Of a stretch of 64,000 nt of DNA, positions 12,801 to 25,100 are shown in pieces. Under the pieces are notes generated by a model. That model ran no database searches. It was not told where the DNA came from and saw nothing but the letters and a program-made list of their open reading frames with translations. A program made the position numbers and the translations under genes. This DNA is from Boletus sp. NGJ (taxonomy: Eukaryota > Basidiomycota > Agaricomycetes > Boletales > Boletaceae). The first letter of the stretch is position 1. The number at the start of each line of letters is the position of its first letter. The stretch spans positions 62,001-126,000 of the forward strand of contig JAGTXK010000119.1 in the NCBI GenBank assembly GCA_019096195.1, written 5' to 3'.

Positions 12801-15160
12801 GGGGGGAACCTGTTCTGCTAGTCCTTCTTCTATCATACATAAATGAGTGTCTGTATGTATAGTAGGTCTGATTTCTAGTATTGGGTGCAATGGAAAAAGT
12901 CTATGGTCTGTTTTACCCAATTAATGTTAGGATTATGGCAGTAAAGCCAATCATATCCTATAATCATTTGATGAGTTCCCAGTTTAGAAATATAAGTGTC
13001 TATAGTTTCATAATGTCCTGCTATCTCCACCATTAAGGTTACCACATGTTGGATCTGTCCAATGGCACCTTCTGACCTGTCTGTGTTATGTACCCTTATA
13101 GGATTTGGCAGTTTAAAGAAGGGAATTCTGTCACAAGCTATGTAGTCCAAGTCAATGAAAGTGTGGGAAGCACCTGAGTCCAAGAGAGCTTTGAACTCAT
13201 GCTTAACCCACTGGCCATTCTGCTAACAATGTATGACGGTCTCAAGTGAGAATTCTCCACTGAATGACAATATTGTTGTACAATGCATAGTGACCTTTGA
13301 ATTGAGGGGTTTATAAATATGCAATATTTTTTGTTGCCTTTGTAGAGAATTAAGCACACTATATTTTAGTTCTGGTGGCATGCTCAATTGAGATGCCCTT
13401 ATGAAAGTACAAGAAAGATTACATAGTACAGAAGAAAGATCAGAGATAGGGAAATTGTAGTCCATACAGTCTACTAAAGGTCTAGCCAGACACATGAACA
13501 CCCTCATTATTTATGTGCATTGTCCTTTTAACACCTTGGCTGCTCAGTGCTTTATCTCAGCCTCAAACTTATCTTGATTAAATGCTTCAGCCTCCTCTAA
13601 GATGAAGGCCCTTTGTGCAGCTTGTGGTACTGGTGCTGCAACCAGGGGGGTGGGAAGGGAACAACCTGCATAATGCTGAGAAACTTGAGAAAAACTGGCA
13701 TACTCATTTTCTGCCATGGGTACATAAGTACTCTGATTGTAGTCCCAAGTAAACTGTTTGCCTCTGTTGAGGCAGGCAGGTTTGACAGTGATATGGATTT
13801 TTGGGACAATCTGGTTTAATGTGTCCTGGTTGATTGCACAGAAAACAAGTTCTTGTGTCTTGTTGGGAACTTGGTCCAGCCTGCTGGACACCTACAGAAT
13901 CTCCATTGAAGCTCCTTGACTGGGCTGCATACTGGTTGCCATATGTAAATTGTGGACATGGGAGATGAGGGTTTGATGGTCACAGGGGGTAAGGGAAGTG
14001 CAGAGGATATTGTGGGGGGCATTGTTGGAAGGGATTTTGCTGGAGGGGTCCTCTTTCAACTGCCATTTGTTCAAACATCCTCACAATCTTCTGATATTCA
14101 AATAACAGTTGGTGATAGTTTGGTTGAAGGTGTTGCAATGTCAGCAATGCCCTTTTGTACATTCTGTAGTCTACCACATTTTTCAGTAGGGAAGCCACAT
14201 AGTAGTCTTCTATTTCAGACTCCTTGCAGAGGATCTCAAATCTGTGGACAAACAAGTCAATTGGATGTCCATTTTTTTTCAACACTTCTAACTTCCTTAG
14301 TGACTTGTGTGCCAGCATGTCAATCCAGAAGTAGTCCCATATTTCTTTTCTCAATGTGTTCCATGAGGGCCACACCACATCTCCTTTCTTTCCTATTATA
14401 ACATTGTTTGCATTGGTGATTTTGTCCTCTTTTTAGTTGAAGTACTTTTCCATTGTTATTTGAGCAAAACCAGCTGCCTTCTTTTTGAATCAAAAGAGAA
14501 CTGCTATGCAAAGCAGTTTGTCAGACCTCCATTTTTGGACCTCAACCCACAAATGTAGTTTAATTCACCAAAAGTAGAATTCTAATCTATCACCATCTCA
14601 TGTACCAGGGTCAGCAATCTACTTAGTGACATTTATTTTTTCCTTCTCTACGTTTAGGTTGGCAAGGTGCCTTATGAGGTCATGCAAGTCCACTAACATA
14701 CTTGACTATTGGTTTTAGAAGGATTGAAGGTGAAAGTAGGTGTAGAAGTGGGGAATTTGATATAAAAGGAAGGCATTGGTAGGTTACAGTAGGATGTGTG
14801 AATTCTTTCTGGATTAGATACTCAAGACCCAATGATTTTCTTAAAGGGGGCTATTTTAATATCTTCTTTCAGATCCTTATTATGCAGTATCTTCCAACCA
14901 CATTCTGGAAATCCTACAACTTGATCTGGTATATGAACTGATAATCCAAGATGACCACAGCAACCTGGATAAAAACTACAAAAATCCTTTTCCTAATATA
15001 GTCAGAGGTGAGCACACAAGGAAGAATTGGGATGATCCTTGCTATTGCTCTGTATATGATATCATAGGTAATCATGTAAACCTGGATATACTAGCATAGT
15101 ACCACCTTATGGACCATTAGGCACTCAACAGACAATGGGGGCTAGTGCACTATGCCCAAT
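9817..15160 (-). mobile_element. D2: old chromodomain Ty3/gypsy element (family of A and B), fossil
   Basis: Minus-strand parts in order from the right: leader about 15160-14450; gag about 14450-13540 (DMLAHKSLRKLEVLKKNGHP, matching A); protease near 13180 (DSGASHTF); reverse transcriptase about 12900-12314; integrase about 11200-10560; chromodomain about 10130-9990 (LEYLIHWAGYDKTDR). A solo LTR of the G family (11411-12313) lies within pol. Element E begins abruptly in the leader at 15161. The element is broken in many places. In 14101-14400 (gag) I count no CpG at all against 17 in the matching part of A, which marks it as the oldest copy here. Confidence 0.85.
11411..12313 (-). repeat. Solo LTR of the G family inside D2
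   Basis: Runs from TGTTATGACC at 11411 to CATAACA at 12313 (903 bp). Its reverse complement matches the 884-bp 5' LTR of G (42412-43295): both begin TGTTATGG and end GTCATAACA, and both contain similar TATATAT and CATAGCC/GGCTATG-type stretches. No internal G sequence accompanies it. The 5 bases on its two sides (AGAGA/GAGAG-like on the left, TCATT on the right) do not form a target duplication. Confidence 0.75.
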
Positions 15161-15706
15161 TATCATATCCTGTACAACTTGACACGACCAACTCTGGAAC
15201 TCCATCCACAACTCTGGCATGTTCTCCCCCAGAGCATGCTCTCATGCCCTCGGACTTGTGACTCCCTTGTTATAGTATTCTTACTTTCTCATTTATACAT
15301 ACCTATGCTTCCTCATCTGTCTTAGTACTGCCTTATAGCTGTCTCTAATCCAGTGTCTGTCCCACTTAGGAGCACTGCCCTGGTTAGATACTATCTTAGT
15401 TCCAGTACTCAGCCCATTACTCATTATACATCATGAACTCCATTACTAATACAGTCATTCTGATTATATATAAACTCTCGGTACAACACTTGTATAGTTA
15501 GTTCAAATATCAACTCTAAACACTACTCCTGTCTTCTGTTCGAGTTTTGACAACTTACCCTGATCTCTGCTTGACTTGACATTTGACCATGTCAAGTCTT
15601 GAACCACTGAATCTCCACTGTCCTTGAAATCTGGGACAATGGACTCGAGCCAGGGCACACCACATAAGGTGAAGCCACGTCCCAACACTCTCAACTAACT
15701 CTGGTT
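15161..15706 (+). mobile_element. E, piece 1: 5' LTR (15161-15687) and first bases of the leader
   Basis: TATCATATCC at 15161 to about GTCCCAACA at 15687 matches the LTR at 41961-42411 and the F LTR at 5352-5809. The short leader that follows ends at 15706, where A is inserted; the TGGTT at 15702-15706 is repeated at 22132-22136 on the far side of A. E itself interrupts the leader of D2. TATATATAAACTCTC near 15470 resembles a promoter region within the LTR. Confidence 0.82.
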
Positions 15707-16192
15707 TGTAATAATATAGGAAATTTTCAAACTTTTCAAACACTCTCTTACGTTTCATTACTCTTCATATCTTTTTCTTCATAAGTCACGTGACTGTGCA
15801 CGTGACCGTGGAAACATATCACATGACAGGTCTAGAACCTATGACGTCATATGACATCATACCTCATGTGATCCACGACCTTTTAATTTCCGCTCTTCTC
15901 ACACAGCCCTATTAATCTCCGTCTTACCATACGTAGTAATTTATCACACGCACAGCATGGTCCGTGCACACTTCTCCTTCATGTATATAAACTAGTACTT
16001 TGACGACTGGAATCCCCAGTCTAATCCACTTGTACTTTCCTCCAACAATCCATTAGCTTCGGTCTTCAGGCCGTCGTAGGGTTGGGAACATACAGGACTA
16101 AGACTCCCCACCTGATTCGTTCAGCCAGGACACGTGTAGCCTGCGACGCATTTCCGAGCCTTGTGGTGTGCTTTCCGAAAGGATTCATAACA
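15707..16192 (+). repeat. 5' LTR of A
   Basis: 486 bp, TGTAATAATA to TTCATAACA, nearly identical to 21647-22131. CACGTGACTGTGCACGTGAC near 15787 is a pair of CACGTG-type E-boxes. TATATAAACTAG near 15985 is a plausible TATA box. The sequence after it (TTGGATTAGACTG from 16194) is conserved in B and D at the same place and is the likely primer-binding region; I cannot assign a primer. Confidence 0.93.
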
Positions 16193-16807
16193 CTTGGATT
16201 AGACTGCGATACACAACGCTCGGACTCCAGAGCTAAGGAGATATACGCGGGCCCAGCGTTTAAGGGACATCTGAATAGTATTCACCACTTGACGGTGACG
16301 AGAAAAGCACTCGCCGAAACGCTTGAATATACGCTCGTCCGGCGTCATAAATAAGGATAACGTTGCTGCCGGGCATAGTGCACTAGCCCCACTTCTTAGG
16401 TGGTTGCCGACCTAAGCGTACGCTGGTTCTACGATAGTGAACCCAGGTTCTCGTGATCACCTGTGACGTCACGAAGTAGCGTTAGGGGGATTTATCTCGC
16501 CTTTCTCCTGTGCTACGCCTGCTTGTAGTAAAAGCAGTTATACTCCGGTCCCCCTACCACCGCTGCCCACCATTTTTAACGATCTATATTTCGACTCCTA
16601 CGAAGGCGTAGGAACCCCAGAGCCGGATTGCAAGATAGCTGGCAGTAAGGTTCTGAAAGAAGACCGACGAAGGAAAAGGAAAACCTACACAAGAAATCCC
16701 GACAAAGTTCAGACCTCTCCGCCCATCCTCCGCATTCGCCTTATACCGCATCCAATACTTCCGCTCCTACCTCCGCCCCGTATCCCTCCTAAGGCCCAAC
16801 CAACGAT

Positions 16808-17968
16808 ATGTCTAGAGTCGACATCGATGAGTTGGTAAAGAAGCTCGCCGACCTCACGCAGGAGCGCGACAAGGACAACATCACGAAAAAGATCGCCGAT
16901 CCTGGGAAATGGGACGGCACAAGGTCATCATTCCGCCCCTGGTGGATCAAGCTCCGTCTTTGGGTTGACGCCCAAACATGGAAAAACAACAAGATTATGG
17001 ACATCGCGGTCCTTTCCCGTCTTGAAGGAAAAGCGGAAGCATTCGCGCAACTCATCATGGAACACTACCTTGATGAGGAAGCTACCATCGAGACGGACGC
17101 AAACGGGGTGGCGCTACCGGCAAAAGGAGCCGACGCGTGGCCCACTTGGAACAGGTTGCAGGAACAAATTAAAACCCATTTCTGCATCGACACTCTGGCT
17201 CACGAGTCTTTGAGGAAGCTCGAGACCCTAAAACAGAATGGTCATCCCATCGACCTGTTCCTCCAACGATTTGAGATACTAAGGAAAGAGTCGTACATCG
17301 ACGACCACCACGCTGCAGTTCTACTGAAAAAGGCAGTAGACTACAAAATCTACGAAAGATCTCGCTTGAACAGCCCAGCTCGCAATTTTGACTACGAAGA
17401 TCTAGTCCTCAACTACAGAGTAATAGGGCGAGCATTCGAGCAGATAGTAAACGAGCGTGGACCACCTCAACGATCTCAACCGCGTTCATCCTTCCCTCCT
17501 CCTCGTGGGCAACCCCCACAAAATTCATATCGTCCTACCTACACGGCAGTAGGAACGCAACCGGGTCGCGGCGCGCCCATGGAGATAGGTGTCCAGCAGG
17601 CTGGACCCTCAAAGGAAACTCGTACCTGTTTCCATTGTGGCAAGCCCGGCCACATCAAACCCAACTGCCCGACGAACCCGTTTAAAAGGACAGGTCGTCC
17701 ACCAATGCAACGCCAGATCTGGGACTGGAACCAAGGCTCGTACGTCGAGCAAAGCCAGGGAGAAAATGAGTATCCCACGTTTTTTAATGAGTCCCAATCT
17801 CGCGCATACGCGCAACGACCTCTCCCGCAACCTCCCGTAGCTACGGCGGTACCAAACGTAGCAGCAAGGTCTTACGTTACCGATGAGGCGGAAGCGTATT
17901 ACAGAGACAAATTCGAAGTAGAAGCAAAAGCCAGAGCTGCTCAGGCTTTAAATGGACAGCGCCAATGA
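16808..17968 (+). CDS. Gag of element A (retroelement capsid/nucleocapsid), 386 aa
   Basis: Structural protein of the retroelement particle. The N-terminal two thirds resemble retrotransposon Gag (FRPWWIKLRLWVDAQTW, then LAHESLRKLETLKQNGHPID). A single zinc knuckle CX2CX4HX4C (CFHCGKPGHIKPNC) lies near residues 275-288, after a Pro/Arg/Gln-rich linker. The C-terminus is Ala- and charge-rich. The reading frame is whole. Its TGA stop overlaps the ATG of pol as ATGA (17965-17968), and the same overlap is present in B. This points to pol being reached by termination-reinitiation rather than frameshifting, a mechanism proposed for some fungal Ty3/gypsy elements. Confidence 0.9.
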   Translation: MSRVDIDELVKKLADLTQERDKDNITKKIADPGKWDGTRSSFRPWWIKLRLWVDAQTWKNNKIMDIAVLSRLEGKAEAFAQLIMEHYLDEEATIETDANGVALPAKGADAWPTWNRLQEQIKTHFCIDTLAHESLRKLETLKQNGHPIDLFLQRFEILRKESYIDDHHAAVLLKKAVDYKIYERSRLNSPARNFDYEDLVLNYRVIGRAFEQIVNERGPPQRSQPRSSFPPPRGQPPQNSYRPTYTAVGTQPGRGAPMEIGVQQAGPSKETRTCFHCGKPGHIKPNCPTNPFKRTGRPPMQRQIWDWNQGSYVEQSQGENEYPTFFNESQSRAYAQRPLPQPPVATAVPNVAARSYVTDEAEAYYRDKFEVEAKARAAQALNGQRQ

Positions 17969-20900
17969 GTGCAGAGGGAACTCAGCGGCAAGAACTATTT
18001 TCTTCATCATCTCTTACCACATGTACACATACCGATTTTCCTATCTCTGATCTTTCTACTGTTCTACGTAAATTATCTATGAAATCTGCGAGGGCGTCTC
18101 AATTGAGCGCGGCACCAGAATTAAGTGTACTTAATTCCCTCGTAAAACAACAAAAAATAGCGAATATATATAAACCCACGAAAGTCACGTTAAACCAAGC
18201 ATCGACACTTTCCTATGGTGGAGAGTTCTCTCTCGAAACCACAGTATCATGCAACGTTAACGGCCAGTGGTCGCGTTACCGTTTCCAGTCCCTCCTGGAT
18301 TCGGGAGCGTCGCATACGTTTATCGACCAGGACTATGTAAAGAGACACGGAATACCTTTCTATACCATCGACAACCCCATTAAGATACATAACGCTGACG
18401 GTTCGGAAGGAGCAATCGGACCGATCCGTCATGCGGTAACCCTGATGGTGGAAATCGAAGGACATTACGAAGTCATAGACGCTTACATATCTAAATTAGG
18501 AACTCATCGAATGATCATCGGGTATGACTGGCTATATCGTCATAACCCTGACATCGATTGGGTCAAACAGACAATTACGTTTCCTCGATGTACATCCTAC
18601 TGTAAAATTATGGGCCTAGGACCCACTTCCTCTTACGAACCGCTTCAATTACGTACGATAGAAGAAGGACTAAAAGAAAAAGTCCCTAAAACCTATCACG
18701 AGTTTCTAGATGTTTTCTCGGAGAAAGAATCTCAAAGAATGCCCTTACGAAAACATTGGGATCACGCAATCGATCTCAAAGAAGACTTCATCCCCAAGAA
18801 AGGACGTGTTATTCCCCTTTCGGACATCGAGATGGAAGAAGTCAGAACGTTTATCGAAAAGGAAGTCAAAAAGGGTTACGTCAAACCCTCCAAATCTCCG
18901 CAGACATCTCCCGTCTTCTTCATTCCTAAAAAAGACGGCAAAAAACGAATGGTTATGGATTACCGTTATCTAAACGAAGGAACAATCAAGAATTCGTATC
19001 CACTCCCTCTCATTCCGCAATTAATTGATCGACTCAAAAACGCGGACCTATTTACGGCTATGGATCTCCGATGGGGCTATAACAATGTCCGCATCAAAGA
19101 AGGCGACGAATGGAAAGCAGCATTCGTCACCCCTATTGGAGCTTACGAACCCACCGTTATGTATTTCGGACTCACGAACTCCCCTCCTACATTCCAAACT
19201 ATGATGAACGATATATTTAACGACATGTATGCCGTAGTCGTCATCTACATCGACGACGTCATGATATTTACCTCAAAAAAGACAAAAGAACAGCACGAAG
19301 AAGTTGTAAAGGAAGTTTTACGCCGTCTCCGCGAAAACGACCTTTACGTAAAACCAGAAAAGTGTACCTTCTCGGCAACAAAAGTGGACTTTCCTAGGGA
19401 TGGTGGTATCTAAAGAGGGGGTAGAAATGCAGTCGAAGAAAGTAGCTGGGGTCATGGATTGGCCGATTCCTACTCGCTTGAAGCAACTTCAAGGCTTTCT
19501 CGGACTCTGTAATTATTATAGACGATTCATCGAAGGCTTCGCGCAAATCGCACGACCCTTGAACGATCTCACCAAAAAAGACGTTCCATTCAAATGGGGT
19601 CCAGACCAGCAAGAAGCATTTCATCCAACTTAAAAAGAAAATTCACGGAAGCACCACTTCTCGCGTATCCTAACCGCGATCAAGAAATGCGTGTGGAAAC
19701 CGATGCTTCAGACATCGCCACGGGAGCAGTGCTCTCCACACTATGCAACGATGGTAATTGGCGACCAGTCGCCTTTATCTCTCACTCTTTTGACAGCGCA
19801 GAGCGCAACTACCCTATCTACGATAAAGAACTGCTTGCAGTTATACGCGCATTAGAAGAATGGCGTCACTATTTAATAGGTCGCGAAGGTTTTGAAATCT
19901 GGACCGATCACAAAAACCTCGAATACTGGAAGAAGCCTCAAACACTTAAGCGGACGTCAAGCACGTTGGCACGCGCTTCTTCAAGAATTCAACTACTCTT
20001 TCGTATACAAACCGGGATCGTCAAATGGAAGAGCCGATGCCTTATCCCGACGACCAGATCACGGTGACGCAGTTGATAGATCACAATCAAAACGTCACCG
20101 TTCTCCCTCCTTCCATATTTATAAACCACGTTTCTCTTTCTTCTGATCTTATGACAAAAATACAAAAAGAATCCAAAAAACATAACGTCGACGCAATAAA
20201 CAATTTCCTTTTCTACTCAGAACTTAATCTATTCAAAAACGAAAAAGACCAAATCTACGTACCTGAATCTCTACGTACCGAAATCATTACCTTATGTCAT
20301 GACTCGCCCATTGCAGGACACGGCGGTCATTCCAAAACCATACATACTCTCTCTCGTTATTTCTCGTGGCCAGGAGTCACAAAAGACGTTAAAACTTATG
20401 TAGATCACTGCCAAGTGTGCGCCCTCACGAAGGGTAAGCAAAATGCACCGGCAGGAAAAGTCATTCCTCTTCCCGCGGCAAAAAGACCTTGGGAAGATCT
20501 ATCTGTAGATTTCATCACTGGCTTACCGCCATCACAATCTTTTACGGCTATATGCGTTGTAGTGGACAGATTTTCAAAAGAAGTTATTTTTATACCAACA
20601 TACGATACCTGTTCTTCGAAAGATCTAGCTATCCTATTTCGAGACCACGTCTGGTCAACACACGGACTTCCCTCTACCCTCGTATCAGATCGAGGACCAC
20701 AATTCGTTTCCGCATTTCACCCAAGAGCTTTGCAAGCTTCTTGGTATAAAACAAAAAATCTCTACGGCATACCACCCGCAAACGGACGGACAAACCGAAC
20801 GCGTTAACCGAGATCTCGAACAGTATCTCCGCGCGTATGCCGGCAAGAAGCAAAACGAATGGGTCGAATGGTTGAAATTAGCCCAATTCTCTCACAACAA

Positions 20901-21583
20901 CACCGTCACTACGGCCACTGGAGAAATCCCCTTTAAAGTCACACGAAACTACATACCGCGAATGGGTTTCGAAGGGGATCTCACGGGTTTTGCAGACGAA
21001 ATTGGGCGAAATCACAAGGAGATTGAAGAAGCGCTGGAAGCTACACGAGAGAGGATGATCACCTCTTCCGATAAAAAACGATCAACAGCACCCGAATATT
21101 CTATTGGTCAGCAAGTCTGGCTTTCCACCGATAAATTAAAACTTCCGTATACGGCGAAAGAAACTAACACAAAAATGGATTGGCCCCTACGTCATCACTC
21201 GGGTACTTCCAAACGCCGTAACGCTCAAATTACCTACTTCGGTTCACATTCATCCAACCGTGAACATTTCTCGCGTCAAACCTTATAGAGATACGCTGCC
21301 TGGACAGCCTAAATCTCGACCTGACGCTATAGAAATTGACGAAGAAGGTGAAGAGCAATTCGAAGTTGACTATATCGCCGCTTCCAGGTTGAAGAAAGGC
21401 AAAATAGAATATTTGGTTCACTGGAAAGGTTACGACGAAACCGACCGTACTTGGGAATCCGAAGACATTCATGTAACTGCACCGGATGCAGTTCAAGATT
21501 TCCATCGTCGTAACCCTTCCGCACCACGCAAGCTTCGTGGTTTATCATTATCGGCATTTCGCTTCTTTATTCGCTCCTTATGA
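17965..21583 (+). pseudogene. Pol region of element A (PR-RT-RNase H-IN-chromodomain), fossil
   Basis: Domains in order: aspartic protease DSGASHTF near 18300; reverse transcriptase with YIDD near 19245-19258; RNase H with ETDASD near 19700; integrase zinc region (DHCQVC near 20404) and core (DLSVDFITGL near 20500); chromodomain (IEYLVHWKGYDETDRTWE) near 21400-21480. This order, integrase after RNase H plus a terminal chromodomain, defines a chromovirus. The chromodomain suggests targeting to modified histones. The region is broken about four times. Confidence 0.9.
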
Positions 21584-21646
21584 AAATTTCACCGAACACG
21601 AAAAAACAACGACTCGCCTGGAATTCGAGTCTTAAAGAGGGGGTAG

Positions 21647-22131
21647 TGTAATAATATAGGAAATTTTCAAACTTTTCAAACACTCATCTTACGTTTCATT
21701 ACTCTTCATATCTTTTTCTTCATAAGTCACGTGACTGTGCACGTGACCGTGGAAACATATCACATGACAGGTCTAGAACCTATGACGTCATATGACATCA
21801 TACCTCATGTGATCCACGACCTTTTAATTTCCGCTCTTCTCACACAGCCCTATTAATCTCCGTCTTACCATACGTAGTAATTTATCACACGCACAGCATG
21901 GTCCGTGCACACTTTCCTCATGTATATAAACTAGCACTTTGACGACTGGAATCCCCAGTCTAATCCACTTGTACTTTCCTCCAACAATCCATTAGCTTCG
22001 GTCTTCAGGCCGTCGTAGGGTTGGGAACATACAGGACTAAGACTCCCCACCTGATTCGTTCAGCCAGGACACGTGTAGCCTGCGACGCATTTCCGAGCCT
22101 TGTGGTGTGCTTTCCGAAAGGATTCATAACA
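21647..22131 (+). repeat. 3' LTR of A
   Basis: 485 bp, preceded by the purine tract AAAGAGGGGGTAG and followed by the target duplication TGGTT (22132-22136). It differs from the 5' LTR by a few substitutions and small length changes. Confidence 0.93.
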
Positions 22132-25100
22132 TGGTTCTTCAGAGTTACATCAGAGTTGCACATTCTTAACAGTATATTCAAACTCCCACTTGCAAACAAG
22201 TCTCTCACATGACTACATGCACCACCAGATCACAGACTTGCACCTTAGGTGCAAACCCCTTCACATCTCCATGTTACAACCCATTGAACACATTCGGCAG
22301 CAGTCAATGAGGTCCAGAACTCGTCAACCAATTCCAAAGCTTCTCCACTTGATGAACCCCCACCTCTGCTTCATAGTCATGACCATTCCTGGAGTCCCCT
22401 ACTCCAGGAGTGCACATTATTGAACTCCTAACTGACAATGACCCCACTACCTTCCCGCTTACCAGCCAGCACTCTAGTAGAAGAGTGCCTGCTGCCTTTC
22501 CAAACGACAGCAATGTCCCAGAGATTCCTGGAGATGACCTGTCCAATGATGACCCCAACTTCCCTGATAACGATGTCCCCTCCAACTCTGACAATGAGCA
22601 TGTTCCACAAGACACCCTCATGCTGCTAACCGATGCCATTAAAGGTCTTGCTCACTCCACATGTCATCCCTCTGACCACACCCCAGGCACTAAAGTCCAG
22701 GAACTGGACCAGTTTGATGGAACTGAATCTTGCAAACTCCAGATCTTCCTGGTCCAGTGTGAGTTGAACTTCCAAGACTGCCCAAAAGCTTTCAAAATGG
22801 ACTGTGCTAAAGTCACTTTTGCACAGTCCTACCTTAAGGGTATGGCTCTGGAATGGTTCGAGCTGGACCTCCACCAAATGGAAGATCCTGCATTCTGTCC
22901 CCTCTGGATGGATGACTTCAAAGAGTTTGTCCTAGAACTCCAGACCAATTTCGGTTCACACAACCCTGTAGAAGATGCAGAGCACCAGCTTGACCACTTG
23001 TCAATGAAGGAAACTCAACACATCAACAAGTATGTGGTTGAGCTCAACTGGATTGCTTCACAAGTCTGCAGTTATGGAGAAGGTGCCCTCCAGCACCACT
23101 TCTATAATGGTCTGCCAGATCATATCAAGGACGAAATCTCTCGCATTGAAAAACCCCTAATATTCTCTGACCTCCAAAGCCTCGCACAGGCTATTGACAT
23201 GCACTATTAGGAGTGCAAGTCTGAAATCAGCAGGCAAACAAAAGCATCAACCCCATCCTCTACCTCCAAAACATCCACTCCTGCCACATCATTCTCTCCA
23301 TGCCCCTCTGGTAGCACGAAGGACTCCAAGGAGTCCAAAGGCAAAGGAAATACCACCTCTGCTCATCCAAAGCCAGACTTACCATCCAAACTAGGCAAAG
23401 AGCTCACTTTGGAGGAAAGAAAGCACAGGTTCAACAACAAGCTCTGCATGTTCTATGGCCAAGCCAGTCACATGGCGAAGGATTGTCTAAAGTTGACCTC
23501 CAGCACATTCAAGGGTTACGCTGCAACCACCACTCCAAAAACCAAAATGGAGGTCTCCAATACAGAGGCAAAAAAATAATCCATGACCTCCATAACTCTG
23601 TACAAACTGGAGGTTGTGTTGGACCCACTTGTGCAGCTAAGGAGATCTGCCTTAACGCATCCACTCTTTCTGACCCCAAATCCCACACCCTCTGTCTTCT
23701 TAGTCTCCTTTACCATTCTGCCCTTCTCCACACTTGTAGACTCAGGCTCCTCTGATTATTTCATAGATACAACCTTCATTAATAAAAATGAACTTTCAAC
23801 CTATCCTATTCCTCCACTCCAGCTCCATCTCTTTGACGGAACTACCAACAGTATGATCACCCAAGCCACCAACCTCTCAGTCTGTTTCACAACTGGTGAC
23901 ATCACTCCAACGACCTTCTATGTCACTCCACTGGACTTCACTTATTCCATTGTTCTAGGACACAACTGGCTCACCCACCACAATCCATTGATTGATTGGG
24001 TCACAAGCAGTATCATGTTCCATTTATCCAAGCAGCAAGTGCTAGCAACTCTGAGCTCTTCTCCATAGCCTCTAGAATCTCTTTCTTCAGCTGACACCAC
24101 ACCCAATCCACCATGTTTCACCAACCACAAAGCTCCACCCATCATGCTAGTTAGTGCCCCAGCATCCACACTAGCCTGTCATCTTGAGGGCTTCATGCAA
24201 TTCAGCTTGCAACTCCATCCCAAGAGAGCAATCTCCATTCCACTTCCATCACTCCCCCAGAATCAGTTGACCTCTCCGGTGTTCCCTCAGAATACCACAA
24301 TTTCTCCGATCTCTTCAGCAAGAGCAAGGCCTCCTAGCTTGCTCCACATCAAGAACATGATCTAAAAATTGATCTGGAGGAAGGAGCCTCTCCTCCCTTA
24401 GGAACTACCTACTCCCTTTCCACCTCCAAACTCAACTCTCTCTGTGCCTTCCTCGATGAACACCTAGCCATGGGCTTCATCCAACCCTCTTCCTCTTCCC
24501 ACGCTGCTCTAGTCCTCTTCATTTGCAAAAAGGACAGTTCACTCTGCCTTTGCGTCAACTTCTGAGGACTTAACAAGATCACAAAGAAAGACTACTACCC
24601 ACTCCCCCACATCTCCAACCTTCTAGACGCTCCAAGCCATGCAAAGATATACACCAAGATCGATCTCCAGCATGCATACCATCTGGTCCACATTACCAAC
24701 AGAGACGAATGGAAAATGTCTTTCCAAATGTGCTATGGCTTGTATGAGTGGCTGGTAATGCCATTCGGCCTTACCAATGCCCTTGCGGCTTTCCAACAGT
24801 TTGTCAACACTGTTTTTGCAGATCTTCTAGATGTTAGCATTATCGTCTACCTGGATGACATCCTGGTCTTCTCCACGGATAAAACCACTCATAGAGAACA
24901 TGTTCAGGAAGTCCTCTGGTGACTCCACAAACATGAGCTTTATGCAAAACCCAAGAAATGTGAATGATCCACTAGCACAACCAAGTATCTTGGCTACATC
25001 ATAACACCCTCCAGTCTTACCATGTCTTTGGACAAAGTCAAGGACATCCAATCTTCCTCAGATTCACCAACTTCTACTGGTGTTTCATCACCAACTACTC

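Larger units (their letters stand above)
15707..22131 (+). mobile_element. A: young Ty3/gypsy chromovirus, complete structure, pol broken
   Basis: 6425 bp with LTRs at 15707-16192 and 21647-22131 that differ at only a handful of positions, and a 5-bp target duplication TGGTT on both sides. Parts: leader 16193-16807, gag 16808-17968, then pol from 17965 with protease, reverse transcriptase, RNase H, integrase and chromodomain, then a purine tract (AAAGAGGGGGTAG) just before the 3' LTR. CpG-rich, unlike older copies of the family, which with the near-identical LTRs indicates a recent insertion. Gag is whole; pol has about four breaks, so the copy is dead. It sits in the leader of E. Confidence 0.95.

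Noticed and set aside
13952-14401. 149-residue plus-strand frame
   Set aside because: It is opposite to the gag of D2, which aligns with gag of A and B on the minus strand.
16193-16807. A tRNA-like or ncRNA gene in the leader of A
   Set aside because: The conserved TTGGATTAGACTG lies just after the LTR and is better explained as the primer-binding region; I could not draw a cloverleaf.
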